Shown here: piece after piece, positions 1 through 15,300 of the stretch
Numbering within the stretch: position 1 is the first letter of the stretch
Layout: each line of letters begins with the position of its first letter
NCBI GenBank assembly: GCA_033239525.1
Contig: BSYO01000003.1
Location: forward strand, 26,219,540 to 26,283,539
Reading direction: 5' to 3'
Length of the DNA: 64,000 bases
From: Nepenthes gracilis
Lineage: Eukaryota; Streptophyta; Magnoliopsida; Caryophyllales; Nepenthaceae
Position numbers and translations under genes: made by a program
The notes under the pieces: model-generated
Database searches by the model: none
What the model saw: the letters and a program-made list of their open reading frames with translations, nothing else
What the model was told of the DNA's origin: nothing

Positions 1-356
1 AAACCTACTATTTAAGGACAGCAGCATTTTCAGTATTGATGATTACTACAGAAGAATCATGTCCGTCCTGTACCATGCAGCGGTCTCCAATTTAAACTGA
101 ATTTACGATCAACTGATCTTATGGTTTCACTGACACTAGTAATTGTCAGAAATACTTTAAGTAATAAGAAATCATCAAGATCCTATCCCCAAAAAGAAAA
201 AACAGTTCATTAAGAAATGATTGGTAGAACTGAAGTCAAATCAATGCATTCAAATCAATAACATGTTGCATTGGTCCATAGTGTTGCTCAGCAAGGATTC
301 TGTTACTAGTAAATCACTTATGAAATCCGAGTCAAATGGATAAGAGGATTAAATAC
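1..356 (-). other. CLASP intron running off the left edge
   Basis: This is the start of the intron after the 425-357 exon (donor GT at 356-355). I read the minus strand for the expected terminal exon (LVGRLSQEEL-like) and found only AT-rich non-coding sequence with stops, so that exon must lie left of position 1. Confidence 0.7.
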
Positions 357-3300
357 CTTCGTTAAACAGTTTATGCAAGTAACTAGAGTTTTCTCATCCT
401 CGGTAACTAACAAGGGAACAATTACCTGCAATATCAGTAAATGAGAGCACTACTACATGTAGAAAAGACAAAATTTCTTGAATTAAGATGAGGTAACTAA
501 CATTTAACGCAACAACTTACACTTAGACATCTGAATGGATCATACTGCAACAGCACAATGGTCAAAGAGTTTTCGGCTTCATGGGCAACCTAAGTCACGG
601 CGACCGTGTCACAATGGAAGTGGAAACAACTTTCAAACACTTTCACAGAAAGGTAAGGTTTTACCTTAGGAACTGCATCCTTTGAAACATGAAGAAGCTT
701 CTCAATTACAATTTCAACGGAATCTTCCATGGCATCTTTCTGGAATCAGAGTCCAGGGGAGATCGAAAATAAGAACAGGGGAAACAGATGGAGAAATTAT
801 ATAGTGCAAGAAGGGGCAACAGGTTGTCAACAATTGAAACAATTTTTTTTGGCATGTAATGAGAAACTAAGAAATATGTACTCTAAAATGTCGGTGTCCA
901 ACAAATATCGAATACAAACACTCCTAACAAGCCCCGAAATGCATCGGACACACACCAATACGTGTCCATTTTTTAAAATTTTTTAAAAAATTTCGACACA
1001 CAAATATGTTTTGGACACTTTTTTGACATGCTTAGGGCACATTTTAGACAATTTTGTGCTAAATTTTCGCTTATATTTGGTATCTTTGGCAATTACAAAG
1101 TGTAATATGATAAATTTAAAATATAGATGCTGACTAATATATGAAAAGTTTGCTATATTAAGTTTTGCCTTAATTTATTAAGTAATATTATTATCAATAT
1201 TATTGTTCTACTATAATAGATTGTTAAAGAAATTATAATATAATTTATTTACATTGGTCAATTGCTCACTTTTTTAATGAATTTTTTTGGGTGACTACAT
1301 AAGAATATGCATATATATTACTGATTTAGTATAAAATATACTTGTTTATCGATTAGAAAAATAAAAAAAATATATGTTTTAATTAATAAGTCCCCAATGT
1401 GTCATATCCTCATCTCTAGAAAAGTGTGTTGGCATATCGGTATCATGTTGTTTCTGTTTTCCATATTGCTGTCTGTGTTCTTAGCTAAGAAAGAATGAGA
1501 GTTTTGAGTCTAGTAAAAGAAATCCCAACGTAAACTACAACATGCGGCAATTTTGTCATCCAAATAATTATTGCTCACCTGATTTTTCAACATCTCCACT
1601 ATCAGCATCAGTGAAAGCTCCCTAATTGAACAATCAGAATCATCTAGCACCTCAAGTACAGCAGTCAAAATCTGATTGAAATACTGCATCAGAAAAATCA
1701 GCAAATTATTAATTTGTTATTAGCACAAATCATCTGCCAACTTATTATAGACGACAGTAATAGTGGCTCATGTTGCTTGCAGCAGAGAGTTTGACCATTT
1801 TGCAGCTTGAATGTTGACATTCTGATTTTAGAAATTGCAAAAGGAAACAAGTTGAGCATGGTAAAGACCCAGAACACAACAGAAATGAACACAAGTACAG
1901 AATCACATGTTCAAAAAATCAGAAATAAATTCACATTCGTAATTGTCATGTAGTAGCTTTGTGTTTACATATGATGGCAAATTTTCAAAGCAAAGAAAAA
2001 ATCCACTAACATCCTATCTTCATCAATGTACACGAAGACTCATCAAACAATGATCAGTGAGATCCTGACTTCATTATAATTAACATGCCATTCAAGCCAA
2101 CCAAACCCTTTGTCCCTCTACCACTTCAAGTACCCTTTCCCTTGTAATTAGTAGCCTTAATCAACAACTCTTCCGCACTCAATATCTTCTAACAGATTCA
2201 ACCTCTAGTCCTCATGCCCATTAATTGATAAACCAAACATTAGCAGATCTTTACTGTTACTGTTGTCCGTTTCTCATACCCAGTCCAAAGCATAAATAGA
2301 GGAGGAAGGTAACATTAAGTTGCTGAAAACCGAAGTAAATTTTTCTCATAACCTTTACTTGGGGCAATGGAGAAATGAAATAACATACGATTGATAGGAG
2401 AAAGGCATGTTGGTTATAATAGAGAAAAACACTGGGGTTTTACACAATTTTTCGAGTGCATTTAAAACTGAAAGGAAAAGAACCAGAATCTCTACAGACA
2501 AACTTTATTTTATGGAAAAGAATATTAAGCAACCAAAAACAGCAATACATAAAGTGTAGCATAAATAAGGATTTATGATAGGCATGTGGTAAAATCCTTA
2601 AAGATAAGAAATGGGCATATCCATAGCAAATTACAAATCACTCCTACAGAAGAAAATACAAGGGTATTCAAATGGTCCATTCCCCTAGAACTCAGCCTCT
2701 TAAAGCTAGTGAGAAAAAGGTGATTTGATTAAGGTTAGAGGGCAGCAAAGAAAGAAAGAAATGGACCTAACAAAATTCCCACTGAAGTGAAAAAAGGGAT
2801 TTGAAATTGCATTTGCTTTTGGAGGAGGTTATTCTAGACAGTAGAATGACATAAGCTACTTCGTATAGCCCACCCTAGTTATTGAGACAAAAGGAATTAT
2901 TGTTGTACCTACTATTGCTACTCCAGGCTCAAATAGTTCAATGACCCAACATTCCATTGCTTTAAATTCTTGAACTAAATTTCATGGCCCAAACATGGTT
3001 GGTTGATTCGATCCTGAAAATGGGGTGTCATGGAAAGACTAGGCCCCACTTACACATACCAAATAGATTCAATGCCGAAGTCTAGGCAGCCTCGACATGC
3101 ATCTGACCATGACACTAGGCAAATATGTGCCCAAGTCCACACTAATCTTAGCAATGCCTCCGAACTCCACGGGCACCACAATAGAATTGAATGCATGGGC
3201 TTCATCTTCTCCACTAAGGCAGACATAAAAACCCTCATCCACTAGCCTTCATCACTGCCTTCAAGAGAATAAGAGTCGGGTTAAAAGCAGTAGAGTATGA

Positions 3301-6300
3301 GCATCTACCAGCTTAAGTGTTTTGAAACATCCCCAACAATGCAATACCCTTTCATCACATATACCCACCAACCAAAATGTCACCACCAGAGGGCTGCACC
3401 TTCTGACTAACTCTCCTCAAAGCCTTAGGAAGGATCTCCAATTCTCACATCTAGACCCACCAGGTATAAATGGAACTTCCGAAAATTTTGCCGTTACAAC
3501 CCAGCCAGATATAAACAACCAAGGCAGACGAAATTAATAAACTTATCCTCAAACATGCAAATCAATCAATGGATTTAGTTGAAAAGCCCTAAAATAACAA
3601 CCCTCTATCTGCTTCCCCTTACAAGAACCGCAACACGAACTTATTAAAAAATTCTGACCCCAAATTTCACACGTCCTACTTTCATGAATCCATAGGGTTG
3701 AAAAATCTATGAATATATGACAATAAGAATACTACTACCCTCTGAACTAATGGTTGCTACAGTTCATATTTAAATTGCAAAAAGGTGACTGTTCTTTTGC
3801 TTCCATAACTTTATTATTATCTAAGTATGAACTACATGCTCAACAATTTCAGGAAAAAAAGATATTGTATAAAGAAACAATCTCCATTTGATATGGCTTG
3901 CTCAGATCTTTCAAGCCAAAAATGAAAGCCTTTTTTCAATCTGAATGAATTAGATAGCTCAATCATCATCACACAAAAAGAAGAGATCTATCTAAAACAC
4001 AGAGAAAAATAAACAAAAGGATTGGGGGAAGACACAGAACTAAGATTTAGCAATTAAAAGATAAAGCAATAAAATGTCTTGGACATAAGTCACACAGTCA
4101 TTGCTCCTTCAGTCTTAGCCTCTGCAGATCAACAATCAGCTGGAGAAACAAGGAAATAAACAGACAAACATAGAGGAAAGGAAGGAGTACTAGAAAAGCA
4201 GGTTCAAATCTTGGAAGTATGGTAATTCCACAAAATGTCGATGAATATAAGGCTGTAAAAACCTTACTTCTGGCCAGTCTTAGCACAACAGGCAGATAGT
4301 GTCATCAAGAGCATGGATCAAAATATCAACAGATTTCTATATATTGGCTGCTATTGACATTTAACAAAATCAGATATTATGGTGATATGTAGCCGCATCA
4401 AAAATATCAGAAATTCGGCCAACATATCAGCCACTATAAAACCAGAATATTTTCTTTTATATGCATATTTAATTCTTTATATATATATATATATTTGCTT
4501 TATTTAGCCGGATATGTTGTTTCAATAGAAATCTACTAGATTTTAGCCAAAAACCAAGATTTCATTGGCAATTTTTGAATCAAAACCAAAATCCAATGAA
4601 GACTTAAAACATCTGGAAGGTAAAAAAGTCAATATATACTCTAGTTTATATTTTGAAATTGTAGATTTGTGCCGTATAAGCTTAATTACAAGTGTTGTAC
4701 ATTGTTGAATTTTAAATATTTTTATATTGAAAATATAAAGTCAGTTTGTAGTTTTTGTTAAGATTATGCTTGGGGTTTCATGAATTTGTTCCTAGAAATC
4801 TTAATGTGTTGTTTATTGCTAAATTTTTCAGTTGATTGTTCTAACTAAATCAACAACAATAAGCACGGTTTTCCATATATATGATATAACGAAATCTAAA
4901 TTTCACTATTTTAGAATATAACCCAATTAAATGTGGTCATGGGTCAATGGCTTCTGATACAAGTGTGTATCGACCAATATGTCCATATTTACAGCCGCAA
5001 TTGGTGCCGATACAGATTTTTTAATCCATGATCCAAAAGGGATAGAAAGGAATAAATGGATGAGAAGGCAGGAATGAACAGAGGAGGATGATCTATGTAA
5101 GCCTCCCTCAATGATTCCCGATAGTTCCAAACCAAAATGCTGTAATATATAAGCAATTCATTTCAGGCATTTAAGTTACACTGTTTTACAGACGCATGAT
5201 ATGACAATTGAACATACCTTGGTCCACACAGAGGGATCATTGGAAACTGATGCCTCCACTAACTGCTGAAGTGCACCAAGCTTGCCAGCAGTAGGGCTTC
5301 CATCACTCCCATCGCAAATCTAAGATAAAACGGGAAGTATAAAACAATCACAAAGAGCCATCATTAAAATATTAGCAATCAGACACACAGGCAAGGACTT
5401 GTGCACTCAAGCATATGCACAGACAAACAGAGGGAAAAGCAGAGGGGAGAAAGTTATCACTAATCTCAACATAATTCAATATTGCTTCTGTAACCAAGGG
5501 GTGGCACATCTTCCATTTCCAAAAGAAAAATAGGTCCCCCCCCCCCCAAGATCATCATGTCCTAGACTATCAAGGAAGAATAGATTTTGTTCCTAGTATA
5601 TCATGGCTTAAACTATCAAAAAGTCATGAAAAGTGCCCATCAAGAAGACTAATTAAATTTTGTTCCTATTACATCATGTCTTTGACTATCAAGAAAGAAT
5701 ATATTTTGTTTTTATTGAAAATGGCATTCCTCTAACTTCTAAAATTAGTAAGGTATCCATCAAGAAAACTAATTAGACATGTTCTTATGATGGAGAATAA
5801 TTTCTCCAAAGTACCGCATATTGAAGAACTTTGATATCAAAGGCCTACCAAGTGGAGGATTTGAGGAATGCTAGGACCAGTTTCAGAAGTAGAATTAATC
5901 TTCAATGCAGTAACTTTTGAATCGTTCACATCCAACTCAGCAGGCACTTCACTTTCAGGCATGAAACCTGCACTCACTCCAAGGTGCTCTGGACTCATCA
6001 GCCCATTGAAGTCCAAACGTGGCGTGGTTGTATTCCCCACATTTTCAATACCATCCACATTTTCAACCCGGACCCCCAAGGCACCCAAGCTTTCACCAGC
6101 AGGATTAGTTACATTCGTCATATCTTTTATTCTAGAACTCACAATATCACTGTTCGATCCTGTTTCAATGTGCTCATACAGGTGCTCTTGAGTTTCATCA
6201 GAATTAGTTTGGTTTATCAGGATACTGATCTGGTTTGACTCCATAGTGGAATTCCATTTTCTGCCTCCATCACTATCAATGGAACCAGCAGAATATCTCC

Positions 6301-9300
6301 CAAGAAAATGGCTTTTCTTTGACACCACCGTATACCCCTCTTCAGAAGATGTTCCCACAACATCATATGGATCATAAGAGGATTTAGATCGCTGTCTCTC
6401 CTTTTTACTTTGTATGAAATTCATTAGGTCCACTTCTATACGAGGAGTGTACTGCTTAAGCGCTCTCCTTAAGGAATTCTGCTCTTCGACTGATAAACTC
6501 AGTATAAAATTTAGCACCGCCGTTGGATCATAGTGTGAGTAAACAGATATAAAACATGTAATAGCAGCACCCTTCAATTTTGTATTCTTATCATGAATCA
6601 ACGGAGTCAATTTACCAAGCCACAACTTCAGTATGCCAAGGTTGCCAGAGCCTTCTGAAGTCAGAGAATGCTTGTCAAAAGAAGTAATTGAAAATTCTAT
6701 GACAGCCAATTTTGCCTTTGGTGACCTCTGTTCATCTAATGAACGAAGCAAGGCAGGTAACAAAGAATCTATACCATAAGTTTTACTCACAATTTGCAGG
6801 GTTGCTGAGCAAGGTTGCCTAACTAACTCCTTTGGATCAATTAAACGTGAGAAAACGTGGGGCAAGATTCTTTCCATATAACTTTCAAAAGGCTTTCGGC
6901 AAGATGGAATTATTTCTGCAAGTGTCAAAAGAGCAGCCTGTGCAACCTTATGATGGGGATCATCCAAGTGCTGGAAAAACAACTTCATCACCTTTTCAAA
7001 ATTCTGAACAAGTTCTTGAATTCCTTTAGGGCCTTGCTCCAGCAAAGAACGAATATAATTGAAAGCAGCAACTCTTGCACACCAGTCAGAACTTGGACTG
7101 AGCCCCTCACTCAGAGCATCATTAAGAGATGTTGGGCCATCCATGTAACTGGGCACTTCCCCTGGTGACATCTGGCTATCATCAAAACTTTTTCTTCTGC
7201 CTGAAGACATTCTCCCAGTTGCATTCTTTCTTGACAATGGTCTCTGAAAATTGGGAACATAACTAGCTTGTGAATCCCTAAAACTTGTATATCTATGGGG
7301 TGTTTCCAAGTAATGCCGATCCAAGTGAGTGTTTATGTATCTTCTTGCCTCCCTCATCTCCACAATATTATCAGTTGAGCTTCTTTCCGGTAGTCTTTCA
7401 GAAGTACTCTTAGCTGAGTATGACGCAAGTGTCAATGATGGCTCATTAACAAAGCTACTTCTGTATGATAATTTGCTAGCATCTTTGGAAGCCTGTATAT
7501 CAGATATAATGTCAGAAAGAACTAAGCCACCATTACGGTTGTTTCCTTCGTTGATGGTTGACAATTTTGAGTCTGCAGCTAAAGTGTTTGTAGCTTGAGT
7601 TGAAGCAGGAACAGCAAGCGGGAATGGTGGATCACGCGATGATGGAGGGTCAACTCCTGGAGAATGAACAACAAAAGAAAAATTTAGCCATTCTCAATTG
7701 AATCAAAAAAGAATTACCATTAACTATAATCACCAGATACTCAAGAGTAAAGTTCTTTTTCCAAAAAAAAAAAAATGCTGTATATAAAGAATGAGAAGAA
7801 AACATGCTAGCTGGACAAGTTAATCTTTACCTAGATCCAAACTAGATCGAAGTGTTGATGAGTTATGTTTGTCAGACAAATCTAGACCCCTAAGCATACT
7901 TTCAATAGCTGTAACCTTCTGTTTGCTAGAGTGAAGTACACTTTCAAGGCTACGTTCAGGCCCTTTGCCAAGTGATTTTGACTGAGACAAAAGCAGCCCA
8001 GAAGACACTGATGTCCCTGAGGCTAACGTTGCACACTTGTCCATTGCAACTATAGCAGAAGTCCCATATCCAGGGAGATTTAAGGAAGCAGATGACTGAG
8101 GTGTAAATGCCACGTTTCTATCACGAACAGAAGGTGAAGCATGCCGTCTGTGTAAACCTCCCTCTTCTTCATTTATTATCTGCTAACAACAATGGCATTA
8201 TCAGTTTTTCCAAAATGTCAAGCATTGGATTGAAAGAAGTTTTTAGGAATCAATGGAGAAGGGTGATATACCCTCTGTATAACAGGATCAAAGGATTGAA
8301 ACAGGCGCCTGGAACGTTCTGGCCAAGTTTTTGCGAACATTCTATAGCAAGTTCTAGCAGTTGATCTCACCTGTCAAATTTGACATTGCAATCATTTGTT
8401 ACTCAAGTCTCAAAAAATTTGATGGGGCATATACCAACAGAACAGAGTGCAGATAGCACAACACTGCAACCACGTGCAGCTGCAAAGACCAAAAAAACAA
8501 ACGCCCATTAAGGGCATATATATATTCATCTGGGAGATGTTAAAACTCTACAGGAACAGTCCACAGCTTTAGGTCATTATTTCATCAGAGAGAAAAATCT
8601 TCCAGTACCTCACTCATTGCATCTCCTACACAACACTTAATAAGATCTTCATACAGATCAGCAGATCTCTGTATTTCAGGTGCATCAGGCCAATATTCAA
8701 GAATTAGAAGTGCATATTCACAGCACCTGCAACAGGAAAAAACAAAAACAATTGAGAAAGGAAAACACAGTTACAAAACCACACACATCATCGAAAGCAC
8801 AAAAACCTTGCACGAAGTAATGCACTTCTATCATTCTTTGCAGTGTCAGCTATTCGTGGAATTATCCGAGCAACTTTGCAGTTTCGTAACATCTAGAAAA
8901 CCAGCAAGTACAGGCAGAATTATGATAGAAATACTGATATGAAAGGAAGATAAGGTTGCGTTTGTTGGCAATAATTGAATTGGAGGAGTTAGAAAAGGTA
9001 CTCAAAAATTTGACCACCATTATCATCCTTCATTCCAATCCTTGCCAAACAAATCTAACCCATTAAGTAAATAAATTATGATGCTAAAGCTACCGTCTTG
9101 ATGCAATTATCTGCAGACTCTGCAATTACAAGTACAGTTATCACAACAAGCTTAAAGAGCACCTGAAATAAAAGTCGCAAGGTCAGAAAGATGATAGTGT
9201 GTAATAATCACACTTCACTGAGCAAGAAATAAAAATAAAAAATAAAAAAAGGAAACTTACAGGGATAAACATCTCAGCACAAGCTTCAAAATCCCCCAGG

Positions 9301-12300
9301 AGTTCCTTTGATAAAAAGCTTAACAGATGACAAGCCTTAAGAAACAAATAGGTAGACAATTAATATAATTTAGACCAATATATTTGCATGTCCACAAATG
9401 AACTACTGAGATGACATCAATCCTGCACTTTCTTATCAATAGGTAGACTTTCTAGTAGTACATGTTAAGAAATTTCTGCCACCACAATCAGAAGCCAGTA
9501 AGCCATCATCTTCACCAAATTATTCAACTAAATCGTTTCCGATATATGCTTTGATGCACAATGCATGAGAAATATTGTTTATGAGCCAGTTTAGTAGGGA
9601 AAACTGTTTTCAGTTTTATGTTTCCAGTTTTCATTTCTTTTTCTAGCTTTACCTTACCAAAGTATTACTAGAAAATATAATTTTTTGTTACTATTCAAAA
9701 TATTTTCTTCTCTCTATTCTGTAAATTGGATAATGATTTTAAAAATGGCACAGCTTTTTCAGTATATTACTTGAAAAGTTAAGAGAACATCCTCAAAAAA
9801 TTTATTTTCTTTATACATCCTGCCACTTATTAATTCTCATTTTAGGATTTATTTGTTCGACTAACAAAGGGATTGACAATCAATCGATAAAGATTCATCG
9901 ATAGCCGCTAGAAAGGCATCAATCAATCACCTATCATAAGAGTTTTTAAACAAAGCAAGTTACTCAGAACTCGGTTGGAAACTAATAGTCATAGCTTGTT
10001 TGAGCTCCAGTTGACAAGTCGAGCTCAAGCATAACACAAGCTGGTTTGGTGAAGGAACCGTGTTTTAGGCACTACTGACTATTTTCTTTTATTAAAAACC
10101 AACAAATTAATTCGATTTGTGATAGTTTGGTTTGATCATCTAGCAAGCTTTTTCCTCAAGAAGTTAATGATACAAGCTTTAGTCAAATTTTGAGCTCGTC
10201 AAAAAAGAAAATCTAGCCTAACCAAAGTATCACTCAGCTTAAGCAAACAATAATGACCATTCAAATTATTAACAATGTAATAGTTCAATTAACTATGCAC
10301 GAATAACAGATTTCATCAACTTACAAGAACAGGAGAGAAACTGTAATATAATTAAGACAACTTCTTTGGCAACTCATACCAAATAACATTACTATACCTC
10401 CCAATGTTAGAAGTGTTCTTCTAAAAATTGCAAGCCCACAAAAAATTTTAGGCAATCATCATGGAAACGACAAAAAATAATAGTCTGCTTTCAATATTCA
10501 TATAAAAAATTGATTAACAAAGTAAATCAAACTCCCTTAACATGTATTATAACTTAGTTCAAATTTGGACATCTATTTACTAGTTTGTAAAGTAAAATGT
10601 CGGCTTTCAGAAATCCCAAAATTTGGGGTACAATATAGATTCAAATTTTGAGGAAAACAACTCAGTATTGGAAAATATAAAAAACCTCAAAGGGTAGGTT
10701 AGGAAAGCAGAGTCACCCATGTTTTCTGATTGTGGTTGGGTTTTTTCTGGTTGGGGGCGGGGCGGCAGGAGGGAGATACCACAGTTTCGTGTTTGGTTAA
10801 AAAAAGAAAAGAACTTTGACGTGGTGGGGCTTGCATAATCTCTCCCACTCAACAATCAAAGGCAATGGCCAATGGCAAATGTGGCAATCAATGGCTAACG
10901 ACAGCAGCCAACAGAGACAACTTTTCAAAACCAAATGTAAAAGATCTTTTCTAAGTTCTCCAGAATTCACAACAATGGTGGCAAACTAGAAAATATGTTT
11001 TCAAGTTTTGCAACCAGAAAACATACACATTTGAACAAGAAACTTCAATTTTCGTCTTCCTTTAAAAGCTTTCAAAAGAAAAAGGCTAGTCCTCGGCAAT
11101 TGAACAAGCCCTAAGAATTCAAGCATTTGGAAATAACCCACAACAGCAAGACACAGACAACAGTAATTTTTGGCAACAATAATTTAAGAATAATGAGCTG
11201 GACAAACACATCATAACAGCAATCGAATCACAAATGCGAGGAGAAGGTAATGAACAATTAGAATTTACAAGTTGAAGAACGCCAAGGTGGAGCAATCAAC
11301 TAAGTTCATTTTCAGTGAAATGCAATGAAGAACAGGAATGACTACTTGCAGATCCAGTTTTGTCAAGCCAGGCATTTCATTTTCAAATACACATTGACAG
11401 TGAACATAGGGACCTACTAAGGAAAACTAATTGTCTTAGAAGTGATCTACAAATTTTATTTATCATCAATAAAAAGGAGTTTCAGTGAATTGATGGATCT
11501 CTTGTCTGTTATTTTTAAATTTGATCCAGAATCAGCTAAAACAATTTAATGAGGATTACACATGCATATGCAAAAGTCCATCCAATAGTTTTACATAAGA
11601 AACGTCCTACAAATCAACAAAGTCATTAAAAAGAACACACTTCTGTGCTAACACTCTTGCCCACCAAAAAATAGACAGATACTGACAAACCATAATTATT
11701 AGAAAAAAAAAAAAGAAAAAAGAGCAGTAATCTCACTTGCATGCATCAACACAAGCAGTCCACAAGAGAAAAATACTAGCTGAAAATTCTAGCCAAAAAA
11801 AATCATCTGCAACATGGCACTAACCAGCTCTACTTTGATATCTATTAGTCCAATTACCATGTCTCTACAACAGGAAAAAAAAACCAGAAACAATCAGTAA
11901 TTGATGTAGGATGGGTCGGGTACCAGAGAATTCCAAATCAGCAGCCCAACTCAGATTATTTCAACCGCAATCACTACTGCAGCCTGCCAAAGTAATCAAC
12001 ATAATCTCAAGGAGAGACAGCCGAGTAGAATAAAGATGGGGATTAATAAGGATAGTTAAAAATACAAAGAAAAAAAATTGAGGAATCACTCACCCTACAA
12101 AAAGACTCTCACATTTGATAGTTGCAGAGGGAATCACTCAACCTAAGTGTAAGGAATCATTCAACTAACAGGACTTGCTACTCTTTAAGGAGATCAACTC
12201 AGTTGATTTTTAATTAACCTCAACTAATCTGCTTAACAAATTGAGAATCCAATTTAAAGGAAGAGAACTTGGGAAACAACAAGTAGATTAACTCCATGTT

Positions 12301-15300
12301 GGGCTGATTAAATCCCCTTTCCAGCTGGCAGGGACAAGTGTGAATTCCCAAATGGGGTTGCCTTTCTTGGGACCCATCCCCTTCTTTACTTGACTGTCTC
12401 TCCTTGGGGTCTCACTCGATTTTTAATGAACTTCAACCTATCTGCTTAACAAAACAGGTTTCCAATTTAAAGGAAGAGAACATGGAAAAGAACAAGTGGA
12501 TTAACTCCACAATGGGCTTATTAAATCCCCATTCTGGCTGGCAGGGACAATAGTGTGAGTTCCCAAATGGGTTGTCTTTCTTGGGATCCATCCCCTTCTA
12601 TACTCTACTCGGCTGTCTCTCCTTGAGGCTAATGTTGTTTAATTTTGGTGGCTGCAGCAGTGATGATGATTTGATTTTTATTTAACTTCAACCTATCCGC
12701 TCAACAAAACTGGTGTCCAATTTGAAGGAAAAGAACATGGGAAAGAACAGGTGGATTAACTCCAAGTTTGGCTGATTAAACCCCCTTCCTGGCTGGCAGG
12801 GACAGCAGGACCCATCCCCTTCCCTACTCTACTCGGCTGTCTCTCCTTGGGGCTAATGTTGATTAATTTTGGTGGGCTGCAGTAGCAACGGCAGTTGAAA
12901 TAATCCGATTGGGCTGCTGATTTGGGATTCTTGCGTACCTGACCTGTCCTACATCATTGATAAAGAGAGACATTAGCCCCATCCTTATATTTTCAATAAT
13001 CCTTATCAGTACAACCTCCAGTTTATTTTCATACATACATCCACATCAGTAATTCAGCTGGCACTCATGAAAAGCAAGGTCCAAATGATTACATGATAAG
13101 ATCCTTCTGAAGTGAAGGGAAATGCCAGGGACTGAAAAGTTATTTTCTAAAGCCATGTGAAACTTGCAGAATCCAGATTATATATTGCTGAGAGAGAAGC
13201 ATGCTACCCTGACAGTGAATGAAAACATCTGCATTGGTATTTGTCATGACCATATCGCTATTAAATATATTAGACAACACGTATCGACATCAGATATATC
13301 TAAAGCAAAAAACATTCTGTAATTCGTAAGCTAACAGACAAATATCAGCTAATATATTGACAAAATATCGAGTATATCAACCAATATTTGCGGTATCAAA
13401 AAATATCAAATATTAACCAATATTTCATTCCACTTCTTTGTCCGGAATTTGGATTCTGCAAGCCTCACATGACTCTGGAAAATTAATTATTTATCAAAAT
13501 TTAATAAGCTGAACCCTGCTATGAAACAGCCTAGTCATAAATAATTCAATCTACAATAGATCAAGTTGCAGAGGTGTTAATGCAGCAGCCCTTTGTAGAA
13601 GAAATAGGCCCAATGACCTTGGCACCAGACAAAAATTTAATGGCCAAAGTGCAAAAAATGAAGATCATACAATTTTCTTGTCCTGTACTCAGAAATTATA
13701 CCTGGAAACAATTAGCTTCAAATTTCAGATACTGGTAAAGCCATGTATTAGAAGCACTATCCAGAATAAGAATGACGATAAAAGTATGTACTCTGTGACA
13801 ATACCCATTGACTTTGGCGTATGATATAAGTGCCACCCATCCTAGGTGATAAAGCTATAGTTAAAGGAAAGGCGTACAGAATCCTTTCAGAAAACTTGCC
13901 TCCGCCGACAATCTCAACCACGGATCGGGGAAAAACTATCAAGCCAATAAGATGTAACAATGCACTCTTAATTTCATTTTTGTCCCTTATTTTGACTCTG
14001 CCTCAATTAAATTATGAGAAGCTTCAATTTATGTGGTCCAGTTTCTCATGGTAGCCATATCAGAACCACCTATCTTTAAAAAAAAAAAAAATTCATTGAA
14101 AAGGACAACCTTCAAGGCATGTATGCGGCATCCTCCCACCACATCCCCACCGCCCCAAAAAAAGGAAACAGATAAATAAATATATATATGAGAACAGAAA
14201 TATTATGCAAAATTGGGGGAAGAAGCATTGCATGCCCACATAGGACCAGGGGATTATTTAACTTTGAAGGTGGACTGGACAGGAGATAAGGATCTGATGC
14301 AATTACCAACGAAACAAAAGACATTTGTTCAAGCAGAGATTCTTCCAAGTACTTAAATATGAAATGCATGAGTAAATGCGTGGACATGAAGATTCCAAAA
14401 CATGCAAAAGACACTGGATTCCAAATGAGGGGGAAGGAGCCAAATACACAATCAATAGACAATAACACAGGAGGGAAAAACAAAAGAGGAAAAGTAGAGT
14501 AAAAATGAATTCAAGGACAGAAAAAGAAAATGGAAAAACACACAAAATGATAAAAATAAGATCTTGAAAGCTACGAGTACTACTTTTTACTGGTAAGGAC
14601 ATACTTGCTTCACAATACTAGACCTTCGATCAGACAACTGTGTACTCAAAGGACCAATAAGTTGCTTTAGAAGACCACGAAAACATGGATAATCAGCTGC
14701 ACCTGAAAGAAGAAAACATACCAGAATTATTTAAGTAAATCGTTTAAAAAATATAACAATTCCTAGCAATTTTCAGGAATGTAATAGACCAGCGATTCCG
14801 AACAACATTATTCATGGAATCATTACATACCCCACACATGACAATATCCCAACAGACTGACCCATAGAAATCAATATAAAATAAAATACACAACCAAGCA
14901 GATCATAGAACTACCGAAAATTGTTTGCACCATTCATCCAGTAATTAACAGACAATCCCAAAAATGCTGCAATAAACTTATAGAGATTTACATCTACATG
15001 TAAATGACAGGCACTTCTACCACTCCTTTAAAGAAGAATAAAAAAAGAAAAAGAAGAAAAAAGAGCAGCATCAACTTGAAATCAACCACACAGGGAGGCG
15101 GGGATAAATTCAGACAAAAGGTATCTGATGAGCAAGAGAATTACTCGTGCTGCTCAGAGCACACAAATGCTCACTAGTGTTACAGCACTGATGAAGAAAA
15201 GCTCATTGTAAAGCATCTAATCAGAAGAAATCCATTCACAGTACTCAGCATAAAATGCTCTCAAGAGAACTTTTATGTTCTAGTTCTTTGTAAATTAAGT

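Larger units (their letters stand above)
9336..14604 (-). other. CLASP intron, 5.3 kb, transposon-rich
   Basis: Largest intron, between the 14702-14605 and 9335-9261 exons (protein junction KQ|ACHLL). It holds a GAGCTC/AAGCTT-rich repeat at 9980-10240, a foldback element at 11905-12953 and a GATATATC-type repeat at 13240-13435. The other parts (9360-9970, 10260-11900, 13440-14600) are AT-rich. Short minus-strand frames near 10607-10855 and 14112-14602 look like chance. Confidence 0.75.

Noticed and set aside
729..986. 85-codon plus-strand frame
   Set aside because: It overlaps a CLASP exon antisense and a dispersed repeat, with no protein-like features.
5868..7598. Plus-strand open frames opposite the large CLASP exon
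   Set aside because: Antisense shadows of a strongly conserved minus-strand coding exon.
8965..9065. Possible 100 bp MITE (GGTTGCGTTTGTTGGCAA against a similar inverted end)
   Set aside because: The ends resemble each other, but I found no convincing target duplication.
10607..10855. 82-codon minus-strand frame within a CLASP intron
   Set aside because: No similarity, no splice logic, and the CLASP protein is already continuous across this intron.
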